DNA from: Chionoecetes opilio
Lineage: Eukaryota > Arthropoda > Malacostraca > Decapoda > Majidae
Length of the DNA stretch: 64,000 nucleotides
Reading direction: 5' to 3'
NCBI GenBank assembly: GCA_016584305.1
Contig: JACEEZ010006448.1
Span: 65,497 to 129,496 of the forward strand
Shown here: one piece after another, positions 22,601-28,800 of the stretch
How positions within the stretch are numbered: position 1 is the stretch's first letter
Layout of the letters: each line of letters opens with the position of its first letter
Notes under the pieces: model-generated
The model's database searches: none
The model's input: only the letters and a program-made list of their open reading frames with translations
What the model was told of the DNA's origin: nothing
Position numbers and translations under genes: made by a program

Positions 22601-24731
22601 GGACGCCATGCACGATGCACGCGTCCCCGAACAGTGGTTCAAGGTACATCCTTTTTCTTTTTTTTACATCACAAAAGGACTGGCCAAGGACATAAAAAAA
22701 AGAGGTAACAAAAAGACTGCTTAGTTGTCAGTTCCTATAAAGAAGACAGTAAGAGAATAAAGAAGTGGGGGATGGGCCAATTTAGTTCGGGCCACACACA
22801 TATGCACAAATGGTGTGGTAAACTTGTATTTGAAGGGGGTCCCTTTTTTAGTGTACTTTTAGTGTAATGAAAATTTCTAATACATTTGAAGACAAAAACA
22901 TTGGGGTTTAGCAACAGCGCCTTTTTCCACACATTGATACAATGTCTGTCACATTGGTGTGCTATTTCAAAAACTCAAACTTTCTAAACAGGCTTTGTAT
23001 ATAAATATGTATCTGCTGTCATAGTACATACCAACATCAAACTATTTTTTCATTGGAAGGAAACCAGAACCATTATGTAAAAGTGAAAGCCCTGAGAACC
23101 ACAGTGTACTTCATTGAAACCTTTCAATACATATGTACCAGAATATAGGCTGAGTGTTGACCTTAAGTGCTTTGATCCACATTAACCCCTTGAGGCTCAA
23201 AACATAATTTCCATTGTAATTTGGGTACCATTAGACGATTTTAATGAATATAAGCAATACTTTATAGATATGACTTGTTTAGTACCCTTGTTCATTGGCT
23301 AATTTGGTATATTAAGTTAGTTTTCGTAATTTTATGGCTAACAACAGACGATTATATATAGCAAAGGAAAGATCTGGGCGTGAAGGGGTTAAGTTTGTTC
23401 TGATTTCCTGAAGGTGCACCGTGAAGTATTGCATATCACTTTTCACAAATTAACCAGCATTGTGTCTCCAGGTGTCATGGGAATCCAGCACACTCGGCTT
23501 CTGGTTCTCCGAGCTGCTGGAGAGAGACTCACAGTTCCGCCGCTGGTTCATGTACGGGAGACCCAAGGCTTTCTGGATCACAGGCTTCTTCAACCCTCAG
23601 GGCTTCCTCACTGCAATGAGACAGGTCAGCTACAACAATGGAACATAGAAACCACATCATCACAGAGTTCCTTAATCCCCTCGTCACATCTCAAACTTAC
23701 ATTCCTTCCTTTTATATTCTAGAAGTCTACTTAATGCACTGTTTTCTTCTTCTTTCTGTTTAACGTCAGTTCTTTCCATCATTTTTATGAGGTTAGACGG
23801 CTGATGGTACGCTTCCAACTATCTCTATCCATTGCCATCCGTTGCTCTATCCATTCTGTATAAACTTAACCCCCAATACGTGTTTGCAGGAGGTGACGAG
23901 GCAGCACAAGGGTTGGTCGCTGGACTGTGTGATCCTGCAGAACCTGGTGACGCGCTTCAACAGAGAAGACATCCACGACCCGCCGCCTGAAGGAGTGTAT
24001 GTGTACGGCCTCTTCCTGGAGGGTGCGTCGTGGGACCGCAAGCAGGGCCGCCTCATGGAGTCCCGGCCCAAGGTGAGATGTTTCTGGCCAAAGTTGTGTC
24101 CGTCTGGCTGTAATCTAATCCCTCATGTGATGTCTGGAACAGGAATACAGGAACAGGATCTGGATACCTACTTCAATACAGGAACTACCTCGTGTGGGTC
24201 TCACGGCCTCTTGTAGCTTCCTTATTTTCTTATTTTCTTATGTTCTTATGTCTGTAGCATGATAGCAAGAACTGTTTGTGTTCATAGTGCATTTATGAAT
24301 TGTCTCCATCCTGCTTAGTATCAAGATATTAACACACATGGTTGGGTAGCCATGGGTGGGTGGACTTCACTCCAGTATGGCTTTGTGATCAGGAATGACT
24401 CACTGAAAAAAAACAAAAAAAGGATGACTTATAGGTTATGGTCTTGTAAAGGCAGAATGTGATTAAATCAAACATTTCTGGTTCACCACTATCTTGACTG
24501 TACCCTTTTGACTGTGGTGTGCAGGTGCTGTATGAAGCCATGCCAGTCATCTACCTGTACGCCGTCAACACCACCAGCGGCAAGGACCCCAACCTGTACG
24601 AGTGTCCGATATACAGGAAGCCACAGAGGACGGACGCCACGTACATCGGCTCCATCGACCTGGAGACCACGGAGTACCTGCCCTCCCACTGGACGCTGCG
24701 GGGCGTGGCGCTGCTCTGCGACATCAAGTGA
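4645..24731 (+). CDS. Axonemal dynein heavy chain, C-terminal part (DNAH5/DNAH8-like)
   Basis: ATP-driven motor subunit of the axonemal outer dynein arm, which slides doublet microtubules in motile cilia and flagella. The window holds the 3' part of the gene, from AAA5 ([18 protein letters not shown]) through AAA6 and the C-terminal domain to the stop. Exons: 4645-4802, 11930-12183, 12987-13176, 14512-14691, 15162-15274, 15521-15673, 15869-16095, ~17246-17282 (remnant), ~18267-18451, ~18547-18716, 19079-19188, ~19754-19898, 20314-20394, 22512-22643, 23472-23624, 23890-24072, 24525-24731. Splice phases agree between neighbouring clean exons. Motifs such as [17 protein letters not shown] and [10 protein letters not shown] are diagnostic for dynein heavy chains. 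The resemblance to DNAH5/DNAH8 over other paralogues rests on recalled family sequence. Several exons carry frameshifts, and the segment between AAA5 and GSLVDDEDL is missing. Introns hold LINE-A, RTE, hAT-like and piggyBac-like insertions. Upstream exons lie outside the window. Confidence 0.88.
4803..5256. other. Dynein intron sequence, no gene
   Basis: No exon or domain is recognised here. The sequence near 5100-5165 ends in AGAGAGGGTTTACTGTA, which resembles the terminus of a Tigger-type DNA transposon, but no partner terminus was found. Confidence 0.4.
5257..5440. repeat. ~30-bp AT-rich tandem repeat
   Basis: About six degenerate copies of a unit containing GATAGATTATAGAGCTATAG, passing directly into the next minisatellite. 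Copy lengths vary by single bases. Confidence 0.75.
5436..6242. repeat. 26-bp minisatellite, ~30 copies
   Basis: Tandem copies of a unit based on GACTGAGACGCATTGTGATG plus AGTGAT. Single-base insertions and deletions are frequent between copies, so open frames on the - strand (rich in [12 protein letters not shown] repeats) break and restart. It lies in a dynein intron. Confidence 0.92.
6438..6585. repeat. (CT)n microsatellite cluster
   Basis: Interrupted CT dinucleotide tract. The Ser/Leu-rich and Arg/Glu-rich open frames over it are low-complexity artefacts. Confidence 0.9.
6594..7880. repeat. Long palindromic (foldback) element
   Basis: An inner palindrome pairs about 7480-7615 with about 7660-7800 around a 45-bp AT-rich loop; for example CTGAAATAGGGACTTCTAAT near 7521 has its near-complement near 7740. 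An outer arm pairs 6594-6670 with 7795-7880 (ATGCCTAT and GATGTCTTGTAGT on the left match inversely on the right). Between the left arm parts sit 6683-7463, with CT- and GA-rich tracts. A non-autonomous foldback or MITE-like element is likely. Confidence 0.6.
7003..7330. repeat. (CT)n tract followed by (GA)n-rich tract
   Basis: CT repeats at 7003-7160 are followed by GA-rich sequence at 7180-7330, so the two can pair as an imperfect hairpin. No gene is supported. Confidence 0.85.
8085..8518. repeat. 31-bp minisatellite, ~14 copies
   Basis: Near-perfect units containing TTATGCAGTGTGAGAGTGG then AGGCTACTTGTG. The unit includes TTATGCAG, which looks like a splice acceptor. A further variant copy sits at 11893-11923 directly before the dynein exon at 11930, so the array is the expanded 3' end of that intron, now separated from its exon by LINE-A and hAT-like insertions. 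Confidence 0.93.
8545..8800 (+). mobile_element. LINE-A copy b, 5' segment
   Basis: 3'-terminal fragment of LINE-A. It covers the C-terminal RT block (reads like [19 protein letters not shown]) and the 3' UTR up to CCACGTGTAG. It is interrupted by the hAT-like element at 8801 and resumes at 11848 after the duplicated ACGTGTAG. Confidence 0.85.
8801..11839 (-). mobile_element. hAT-like DNA transposon, copy 1 (full length)
   Basis: Termini are TAGGGTACACCGTA at 8801 and TACGGCGTACCCTA ending at 11839, which pair as inverted repeats with one mismatch. The element is flanked by a perfect 8-bp duplication, ACGTGTAG, at 8793-8800 and 11840-11847, and removing it restores a LINE-A 3' UTR. An 8-bp duplication with TAGGG-type termini is characteristic of the hAT superfamily (established knowledge). 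It encodes one large - strand protein, now broken. A second copy lies at 20551. Confidence 0.85.
9132..11621 (-). pseudogene. Transposon-encoded protein, uncharacterised hAT-like family
   Basis: Reading on the - strand: an N-terminal 420-residue part (10287-11621) with [18 protein letters not shown], a Cys/His cluster ([10 protein letters not shown] to HVQCNC; about residues 165-200), then a Lys/Glu-rich region. After a frame change near 10320 the middle part reads [12 protein letters not shown] and [20 protein letters not shown]. After another near 9905 the C-terminal part reads [17 protein letters not shown] to [10 protein letters not shown]. The likely full length is about 850 residues. 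The same family appears as uncharacterised proteins in other arthropods, from general recall. The TIRs and 8-bp duplication make it a transposase candidate. The DST and later acidic residues could be catalytic, but this is inference. Not intact here. Confidence 0.7.
11840..11895 (+). mobile_element. LINE-A copy b, 3' segment and tail
   Basis: Continuation of the LINE-A 3' UTR (ACGTGTAGGCCTCGTGGCCT, then TTGTAGCTTCCTTATTTTCT and GTTCTTATG) after the hAT-like insertion. The tail ends about 35 bp upstream of the dynein exon at 11930. Confidence 0.85.
11930..12183 (+). CDS. Dynein exon, stalk-distal to AAA6 region
   Basis: Acceptor TGTTGCAG and donor GTAAGC; 254 bp, phase 0 in and phase 2 out. 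Encodes [19 protein letters not shown] through [16 protein letters not shown] to FDMSMN. No lesion. The preceding ~45 residues expected in this family are not found anywhere in 4803-11929. Confidence 0.92.
12209..12424 (-). mobile_element. piggyBac-like MITE, copy 1
   Basis: About 212 bp with termini TTAACCCCTTCACGCCCAGA and (inverse of) TTAACCCCTTGAGACCCAGA, flanked by TTAA. TTAA targets and CCC-starting TIRs are hallmarks of piggyBac elements. Three further copies lie at 14769, 23182 and 46048, all intronic. Confidence 0.8.
12479..12640 (+). pseudogene. Tandem duplicate of a dynein exon end
   Basis: Contains ATCAGACCTCCATACGCCAG and GATATGTCCATTAACAAGTA, nearly identical to the last ~55 bp of the exon ending at 12183 and its donor. 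Flanking intron sequence (TTATTTTTCCACT with ATTCGCTAATCAAT) is also present twice. It is a partial duplication with small indels; the copy lacks an upstream acceptor in frame. Confidence 0.75.
12735..12985 (+). mobile_element. LINE-A copy c: 3' end and expanded TTATGTTC tail
   Basis: Starts with the LINE-A 3' UTR motif CGGCCTCTTGTAGCTTCCTT, then more than 200 bp of TTATGTTCTTATG-type tail that drifts into GTTGTTATGTTG. The tail runs without a gap into TTATGCAG, the acceptor of the exon at 12987, so it now forms that intron's pyrimidine-rich tract. Confidence 0.8.
12987..13176 (+). CDS. Dynein exon, AAA6/C-terminal region
   Basis: Acceptor TTATGCAG and donor GTGAGT; 190 bp. Encodes [13 protein letters not shown] to [14 protein letters not shown] and HDEFMKFIK. 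No lesion; phase fits both neighbours. Confidence 0.9.
13606..13697. repeat. (GT)n microsatellite
   Basis: GT repeats with a few interruptions; the Cys/Val frame over them is an artefact. A short ATT repeat sits at 13267-13300. Confidence 0.95.
13718..14460 (-). mobile_element. LINE fragment (RT C-terminal part), antisense
   Basis: Open for 227 residues on the - strand from 14458: [49 protein letters not shown], then [15 protein letters not shown]. These are the post-catalytic motifs of non-LTR reverse transcriptases. The 3' end lies near 13720 with the repeated motif AACTAGGTAAATAC. It is 5'-truncated, a different family from LINE-A, and lies in a dynein intron in antisense. Confidence 0.8.
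14512..14691 (+). CDS. Dynein exon, C-terminal domain
   Basis: Acceptor after a (GT)n tract (GTGTCCAG), donor GTGAGG; 180 bp, phase 0 both sides. Encodes [28 protein letters not shown] and EKDKPEE. No lesion. Confidence 0.92.
14769..15000 (+). mobile_element. piggyBac-like MITE, copy 2
   Basis: Begins TTAACCCCTTGAGACCCAGA and ends GATCTGGGCGTGAAGGGATT with a mutated right terminus. Internal sequence matches the other three copies (GGTACCATTAGA, TTTGGTATATT). Confidence 0.8.
15162..15274 (+). CDS. Dynein exon with single-base insertion
   Basis: Acceptor TGCCCCCAG and donor GTGAGT. An extra T near 15189 shifts the frame. Without it the exon is 112 bp, fits the phase of both neighbours, and encodes a segment ending [20 protein letters not shown]. 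As given, the frame is broken. Confidence 0.85.
15521..15673 (+). CDS. Dynein exon, C-terminal domain
   Basis: Acceptor CGCTCAG, donor GTGAGG; 153 bp, phase 1 in and out. Encodes [18 protein letters not shown] and [17 protein letters not shown]. No lesion. Confidence 0.92.
15869..16095 (+). CDS. Dynein exon, C-terminal domain
   Basis: Acceptor TTCCTCAG, donor GTGATA; 227 bp. Encodes [35 protein letters not shown] and [19 protein letters not shown]. No lesion. Confidence 0.93.
16338..16484 (+). mobile_element. Possible Tigger-type transposase N-terminus fragment
   Basis: [20 protein letters not shown] then KLINLQRK resembles the basic N-terminus that precedes the CENP-B-like helix-turn-helix in Tigger/jerky transposases. 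Only about 47 residues remain before a stop. Assignment is by resemblance only. Confidence 0.35.
16514..17030 (+). mobile_element. RTE-like LINE, 3' fragment
   Basis: Reads [40 protein letters not shown] and [17 protein letters not shown] on the + strand: the C-terminus of an RTE-type element found five more times here. It ends in ATTGATGATTG, the typical short 3' tail. It may have split or displaced a dynein exon, as the expected coding segment between 16095 and 17246 is absent. Confidence 0.85.
17246..17282 (+). CDS. Dynein exon remnant (3' end only)
   Basis: One frame reads [11 protein letters not shown] followed by donor GTAAAC, matching the dynein segment that should follow the exon ending at 16095. 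No acceptor or upstream half is visible; the RTE fragment lies just 5'. Tentative. Confidence 0.4.
17290..18240. other. No gene seen
   Basis: Intronic sequence without a recognised domain or repeat partner in this window. A GC-rich patch at 17450-17970 gives overlapping open frames on both strands but no known family. Confidence 0.5.
18267..18451 (+). CDS. Dynein exon, heavily frameshifted
   Basis: Segments in different frames match the family: [30 protein letters not shown], ending AAGAAG before donor GTCAGT. At least four indels plus substitutions in 185 bp. The neighbouring LINE-A copy at 18.9 kb is also indel-rich, which favours a low-accuracy assembly patch over biological decay. Confidence 0.65.
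18547..18716 (+). CDS. Dynein exon, frameshifted
   Basis: Reads [13 protein letters not shown], then after a frame change [11 protein letters not shown], then FNERLSH in another frame. The GGRVT-D-DKR motif is conserved in axonemal dynein C-terminal domains. No good acceptor is visible; the donor is probably GTAAAG at 18717. Confidence 0.65.
18860..19078 (+). mobile_element. LINE-A copy d, 3' end
   Basis: C-terminal RT remnant and 3' UTR (ATTCATGGATGGGATGAAAG, GGAACTACCGTGTAGG), with TTATGTTCTTATGTTCTCAG as its tail. That tail ends exactly at the acceptor of the next dynein exon. Indel-rich compared with other copies. Confidence 0.85.
19079..19188 (+). CDS. Dynein exon, frameshifted
   Basis: Acceptor GTTCTCAG supplied by the LINE-A tail; donor GTGAGT. 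Pieces in two frames resemble the family segment between the GGRVT block and the HPNADIT block ([16 protein letters not shown] or HPNAN in shifted frames). About three indels. Confidence 0.6.
19590..19712 (+). repeat. Dispersed repeat, partner inverted at 22650-22790
   Basis: Contains CCTTCTTATTCTCTGACTGT, TTACCTCTTTTTTTGGTGTC and CCAGTCTTTTGTGATGT; the reverse complement of 22650-22790 matches with few differences. Likely the two termini or two copies of a short DNA element on either side of the hAT-like copy 2. Confidence 0.65.
19754..19898 (+). CDS. Dynein exon, frameshifted
   Basis: In shifting frames: LDTILSM, then a Gly-rich run (homopolymer G), then EAVVS and LADDM-SKLP, YIQHE, donor GTGTGT. 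These match the RLADDML-KLP block upstream of the NIFLRQE exon. Most indels fall in the G run at about 19799-19830. Confidence 0.65.
20314..20394 (+). CDS. Dynein exon
   Basis: Acceptor GGTTGCAG, donor GTCAGT; 81 bp, phase 0 both sides. Encodes [20 protein letters not shown] and LDRMQR. No lesion. Confidence 0.92.
20437..20550 (+). mobile_element. LINE-A copy e, 5' segment
   Basis: LINE-A C-terminal RT block (CTGGTTCACAAATAGGGTGG) up to TTAGTGCGGAG, interrupted by the second hAT-like element and continued at 22341. Confidence 0.8.
20551..22340 (-). mobile_element. hAT-like transposon, copy 2 (one end lost)
   Basis: Begins with TAGGGTACGCCGTA at 20551 and is colinear with copy 1 to about 22250. 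The 5' coding half and the opposite TIR are replaced by unrelated sequence (22256-22340). Flanks are TGCGGAG left and TGCGAAG right, close to a target duplication. It sits in a second, independent LINE-A insertion. Confidence 0.8.
20852..22240 (-). pseudogene. Transposon protein, copy 2, 5'-truncated
   Basis: Two overlapping open parts: 21249-22049 ([49 protein letters not shown]) and 20852-21571 ([17 protein letters not shown] then [18 protein letters not shown] to [10 protein letters not shown]). A frame change separates them near 21580. It preserves the middle region in better shape than copy 1, including the segment broken there near 10200-10320. Confidence 0.7.
22341..22500 (+). mobile_element. 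LINE-A copy e, 3' segment and tail
   Basis: GTCATTAGGGAGCTTTAAAA through GGAACTACCTCGTGTAGG to CTTCCTTATGTTCTTATG. The tail ends within about 15 bp of the acceptor of the dynein exon at 22512. Confidence 0.87.
22512..22643 (+). CDS. Dynein exon
   Basis: Acceptor TATGTGCAG, donor GTACAT; 132 bp, phase 0. Encodes [20 protein letters not shown] then [19 protein letters not shown]. No lesion. Confidence 0.93.
22650..22790 (-). repeat. Inverted partner of repeat at 19590
   Basis: Reverse complement shows TTACTGTCTTCTTTATAGG and CCAGTCCTTTTGTGATGT, matching 19590-19712. It starts directly after a dynein exon donor. Confidence 0.65.
23182..23393 (+). mobile_element. piggyBac-like MITE, copy 3
   Basis: TTAACCCCTTGAGGCTCAAA at the left and GATCTGGGCGTGAAGGGGTT at the right, TTAA at both edges. 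About 210 bp. Confidence 0.85.
23472..23624 (+). CDS. Dynein exon
   Basis: Acceptor TCTCCAG, donor GTCAGC; 153 bp, phase 0. Encodes [20 protein letters not shown] and [18 protein letters not shown]. No lesion. Confidence 0.94.
23890..24072 (+). CDS. Dynein exon
   Basis: Acceptor TTTGCAG, donor GTGAGA; 183 bp, phase 0. Encodes [38 protein letters not shown] and ESRPK. No lesion. Confidence 0.94.
24170..24262 (+). mobile_element. LINE-A copy f, 3' UTR fragment
   Basis: GGAACTACCTCGTGTGGGTC, CGGCCTCTTGTAGCTTCCTT, then TTATTTTCTTATGTTCTTAT. Only the last ~90 bp of the element inserted. It lies about 270 bp upstream of the terminal dynein exon. Confidence 0.8.
24525..24731 (+). CDS. Dynein terminal exon
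   Basis: Acceptor GTGTGCAG; encodes [35 protein letters not shown] and ends [10 protein letters not shown] with TGA at 24729-24731. The C-terminal sequence has the usual form for axonemal heavy chains. No lesion. Confidence 0.95.
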   Translation: MLYEAMPVIYLYAVNTTSGKDPNLYECPIYRKPQRTDATYIGSIDLETTEYLPSHWTLRGVALLCDIK

Positions 24732-25020
24732 ACCGGCGACGCCTCAGAAAGGATGTCAAGTAGTGTTAAGTGGACATGTTTGCTGCTGCTTCTCATGGAC
24801 TGTGGTATGTATTATGAATCACTTCTTTGTTATTGTTGTTACTGTTACTGTCATGATGTAGTCGAATAATGTAGCTCCACTGCTGTCAACTGAATCTAAA
24901 AGTGTATTTTCGTATAGAGAACCAAAACAGTATTTTGATTAAGTAGTAAGTTGATGATGTACATTGTTATAGACTTGCTTCTAATATACAAATGCTTTTA
25001 GAAGACTCTTATACAAGTGC

Positions 25021-25026
25021 AATAAA
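25021..25026 (+). promoter_or_regulatory. Polyadenylation signal (AATAAA) for dynein
   Basis: Canonical AATAAA 290 nt after the dynein stop codon, before the first intergenic transposon. Confidence 0.65.
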
Positions 25027-25212
25027 GAATGTGTAACATTCATTATATCCACATAGCTGGAAACAAATACAGGGAGGTCCCGTTATACGAGCATTCGGTA
25101 TACGAGAATCCGATGATACGAGATGTGTAAATTAGGGTCTATTTTCAATATACGAGATCGAAAATCCAATGCTACGACATTCAAACTGGGGTGAGTAAAA
25201 TTACCAAGCTAT

Positions 25213-25490
25213 TACAAGTAAATTAAGTTATTTATAAGTAAATTACAAGTTATTTACTAAAGTAAATTACAAGTTATTTACTAAAGTAAATTACAAGTTA
25301 TTTACTAAAGTAAATTACAAGTTATTTACTAAAGTAAATTACAAGTTATTTACTAAAGTAAATTACAAGTTATTTACTAAAGTAAATTACAAGTTATTTA
25401 CTAAAGTAAATTACAAGTTATTTACTAAAGTAAATTACAAGTTATTTACTAAAGTAAATTACAAGTTATTTACTAAAATTATAAAGTCAT
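25213..25490. repeat. 24-bp VNTR, ~11 copies, inside pogo-like element
   Basis: Unit contains AAAGTAAATTACAAGTTATT plus TACT. The related element copy near 40225-40300 has only about three units, so this is a variable internal repeat of the transposon. Confidence 0.9.
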
Positions 25491-25782
25491 TTACTGACTA
25501 TATGATTTTACCTAAGGTTGTACGATAATTAATCAATCTGAAAATATGATAATTCTGGTGACTCGGTACGACAATGTGGCCTACAAAAATTCACATCCTG
25601 GACGATGTACAATGATTCAGATGCGCAGAGAACGAGTTTGTGGGCAGTGGAAGAGGTCTGCACACCCCTCCCTTGTCCCTTACCTACCCTACCCTCTCGA
25701 GTCTATTGTATCATGCGGCAGCACCGAGGATCTTTCCTCTTCTCCAAGTGATCAAGGGGAGGAGGAAGACCTCTAAAGCCCC

Positions 25783-26745
25783 CTTCCTTCACACATTCCA
25801 TAATGGAACCACAAACGCGCCAACAATGCAATGTGCAGCGCCGTCATGGTCCTGGTTAAGGGTCCATTGTGACCGATCGTGACGCTCGTGACGCACTCTG
25901 CCGAGGCCACGAAAAGTTAGTGCATGCACTAAAAATTTGGAAGCTCCCCGATTTTTTTACCCAACACAGCGCTATCGTAAGTCTATCGTGACGCTATCGT
26001 TATCTATGTAGCAGCTTCGTGACACTATCGTGATTGTCGTATGTCTATCGTGAAGATAAGAAACCGTTACGAGCCCTTTCATCCCTACCTTCCCCCCCTT
26101 TTTTGCACCCCCTTCCACTTTCTCATTCGCCTCCACCCACCCCCGACTCCATACCCCCTAGTCCATCACCACGCGGTGACACCACCCTCCCCCTACTCCC
26201 TAACCACGTGGAGATGCCACCCACCCCCTTGTAACCACTCATATCCCCACCAACCCAACACCACAACGCCTTCTCCATCCCCAACCCCCCTCCCCCCCCG
26301 TTTCCCCACCGACACCCCCTTCTTTATTACAACCCCCTTCCCCCGTTTCCCCCCCTTCTCCATCAGCAACACGTACCCACCCCTGTTTCTCCCATCTTCA
26401 TCTCTACCCCCCCTTCCTTCTCCATCACCATGGCAACACCCACCCACGTGTTAGGCTCTTGACGCTATCGTGATACGTTCATGGCACCGTCATGGCACTG
26501 TCGTGGTTATCGTAGCTCAATCGTGATGACAAAATGACCGTTGATTTTCCATTCGTGACGTAGTCTTACAGCTATCATGATTCCATCGTGACCATCTTAC
26601 GACCGTCATGACACATACGTACAGGCAGCGTGACATTGTTGTGAGGCTATCGTGGTCTGCGTTTATCGTGGTCAAATTTCACGATAGCGTCAATAATCAA
26701 ATTGGTGGCGCTATCGTGGCTCGATTATGGAATGTGCGAAGGAAG
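25783..26745. mobile_element. 963-bp TIR element with CTATCGTGA motif clusters
   Basis: Termini CTTCCTTCACACATTCCATA (25783) and TATGGAATGTGCGAAGGAAG (ending 26745) are inverted repeats over 22 bp with one mismatch. A 33-bp direct repeat (AAGTGATCAAGGGGAGGAGG core) lies at 25744-25776 and 26747-26779, just outside. Inside, two clusters of the degenerate motif CTATCGTGAC (25856-26070, 26455-26725) flank a C-rich tract (26080-26455). No protein is recognised. Confidence 0.6.
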
Positions 26746-27216
26746 CTCAAGTGATCAAGGGGAGGAGGAAGAACTCTAACCCAGTCATCCCTGCAAACGC
26801 AGTCACCCCTGTTTTCTGCTCGAGCCTCGGAGAGAGAAAACAGGGACTCTCAGCTGGCTACTGCCAGCTGCCTGTCTCCCCACACAACATTACCACTTGT
26901 GAGTGTTATGCATGTTTTATGTTTAATTAATGTGCAGTTATGTTATTTTGTGTGCTATTTTCTCTTTCAGAATGCTTTTTCTAAAGAATAGGTAGTACAG
27001 TGTGGGTAATATAGACGCTGTGTGTTTGTTGTGTTTGCTATAGTTTATTTTAGCTTGAAAAACATGTCTTTTTTTTTTTTTTTTTTTTTTTTTAATTGAT
27101 GGGGTCCTGGAACCAAACCTATATTTTACCATTAGTTATGTGTTTCGTATACGATATTTCGCATACAAGTATGCCAGGTGGAACCGAACAGCTCTTATCT
27201 TCGGGAGCTCCCTGTA

Positions 27217-28298
27217 CATATATTTGAAATCATATTAGATGTGAGATGTAAAGCAGTGTTTCTGAAAGGTGCTATGTGTTAGTCACACTCCGTCATAGAT
27301 ACAGTCAGTGGAAACCGTCCATACTGCAGAGACACTACACTGTACCTACCTTACCTGTGATTAGTAAATATAAGTCATTGGATTAGGCTTCTATAGGACT
27401 AGTTTCTGTACTTCACATTCCATAATGTTTCCATTCTCACCAATCTTGATTATTGTGAGGTGAAAACCCTATCAGTAAGACAGGCATCCCCTGGAGTGGT
27501 ACAAACACTGCATACATAATTATGTGTTGATACAAATATTATACACAGTGTTGAATTGCTTCTATTCTGTAGGCCAAGCTCAAGAAGTTCAATTTTGTTG
27601 TTAATGTTTTAGAACTTTGATGGAGATAAAGCTATAATATCCTTCCAAACTAAAAAATGTTTGAGTAGAATGTTGGTAAATCACAGAAACTGTTTTTGAA
27701 GCCTTGTATCTGTAGAGTATATCTGTAATATATCGCTTCAAATAAACGGCATCGGTGTTTTATTGTATCATTTCAAGAAGTACGGAGGATGTTTTGCAGG
27801 CAGTGTGTGTTTTGTTGTCTTCTTGAGGACAAGGCACAGACCTGACAAGTGTTCTGTAGTGGACATGAAGCTGCAACACCCTGTTCTGTTGGCTGCCGTG
27901 CTGGGTTACCTCTGCAAGCTTGTATGACACTTTCCTACCTTTATATTTAAAGGTTACATATTTACTGCAGTATGGTAATTAATGTTGCCAAGTGTTGCTA
28001 CATATACTCAATGGCGTAGGGATGTGGCGACCCCATCGCCCGCCACACTGGCTTAGGTCACTGTGTGGTGCAGCCAGCCTGGAAGTAGAATATGTGTCTC
28101 AGTATTGAGTGCATGTTGTTCTGAAGTGCAAAGAATGCAGTGATTGGGTGAAGTCCTTGACAACGGGGCCCAACAAAGGATCCATCATCCAGCCAGCACA
28201 ATGTAAGCTGTGGGTAGTCTGGCCAGCACAGCGAACCCCTACAGCCGGGGGCTCGGGACTCTGCAAAGCTCGTAAGTATTTCATTCACTTTTTTAATT
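27217..28298. other. No gene recognised
   Basis: 27217-28020 shows no domain or repeat partner. 28036-28300 is open on both strands over 60-70 residues without a family I recognise. It is bounded by an RTE fragment, so it is probably older repeat sequence. Confidence 0.4.
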
Positions 28299-28466
28299 TT
28301 TAAGGTTTTTAGTATTACCTGTGTATCCGTTTCCGTTTTATTGAACACGTAGTCATTCCAACGATACCCCGTGATTCTGCGAAGACACTTATTGCCAAAG
28401 GCATCGATTCGCCTCTTCAAGTCGCTATTTAGTGTCCATGTCTTATATCCATAGAGTAAAGGCCTA
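28299..28466 (-). mobile_element. RTE-like LINE fragment, antisense
   Basis: - strand reads YGYKTWTLNSDLKRRIDAFG then NKCLRRITGYRWNDYV, as in the other RTE copies. About 55 residues long. Confidence 0.8.
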
Positions 28467-28800
28467 TCCAGACGAGCGGGCAGCGCGGTCGGCGGGCAAA
28501 TTCCACCGGGCATGCCCGTGAATGTTGTCCACACGGCCAAGTCGATGAATTGGCGGGCGTGCCCGACGATGCCAGTAGGTTGTGGAGTGCGGTACGATAA
28601 ACATGGCACCCAGTATTACTGCGAGGAAGAACATATTGTGTAGCGTGATAATTGCTTTGTGTATAAAGAAAAGAAGAGAATATGGTGCAAAGATTGGCTT
28701 AAAGGAAGAGATGTTTATGGAAGCCATACAACGATACTAAAAGAACTATTACATGGCCTAGAACAAGATTTCAGAGAGTATATGAGAATGAGTGTAAGCA
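28467..28800 (+). mobile_element. PIF/Harbinger-like transposase N-terminal fragment
   Basis: 28470-28600 is rich in GGCATGCCCG-type sequence, usual near Harbinger termini. At 28650-28800, DWLKGRDVYGSHTTILKELL then HGLEQDFREYMRM is in the style of the Harbinger N-terminus (RRWWVRPW-type followed by FR-Y-RM). One frame change near 28685. Confidence 0.5.

Larger units (their letters stand above)
25070..27214 (+). mobile_element. pogo/Tigger-like TIR element with nested insertion
   Basis: Left terminus CAGGGAGGTCCCGTTATACG at 25070, right terminus CTTCGGGAGCTCCCTG ending at 27214, flanked by TA on both sides as in Tc1/mariner-pogo elements. An open stretch near 25546-25776 ends in an acidic tail (SSPSDQGEEEDL, stop), possibly a transposase C-terminus. 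It contains the 24-bp VNTR and the 963-bp TIR element. Other copies: 35900-36067 and 39303-40307 with a nested one. Confidence 0.75.

Noticed and set aside
26034..26454. Pro-rich open frames (up to 137 residues)
   Set aside because: C-rich low-complexity tract inside a TIR element; no start context or homology.
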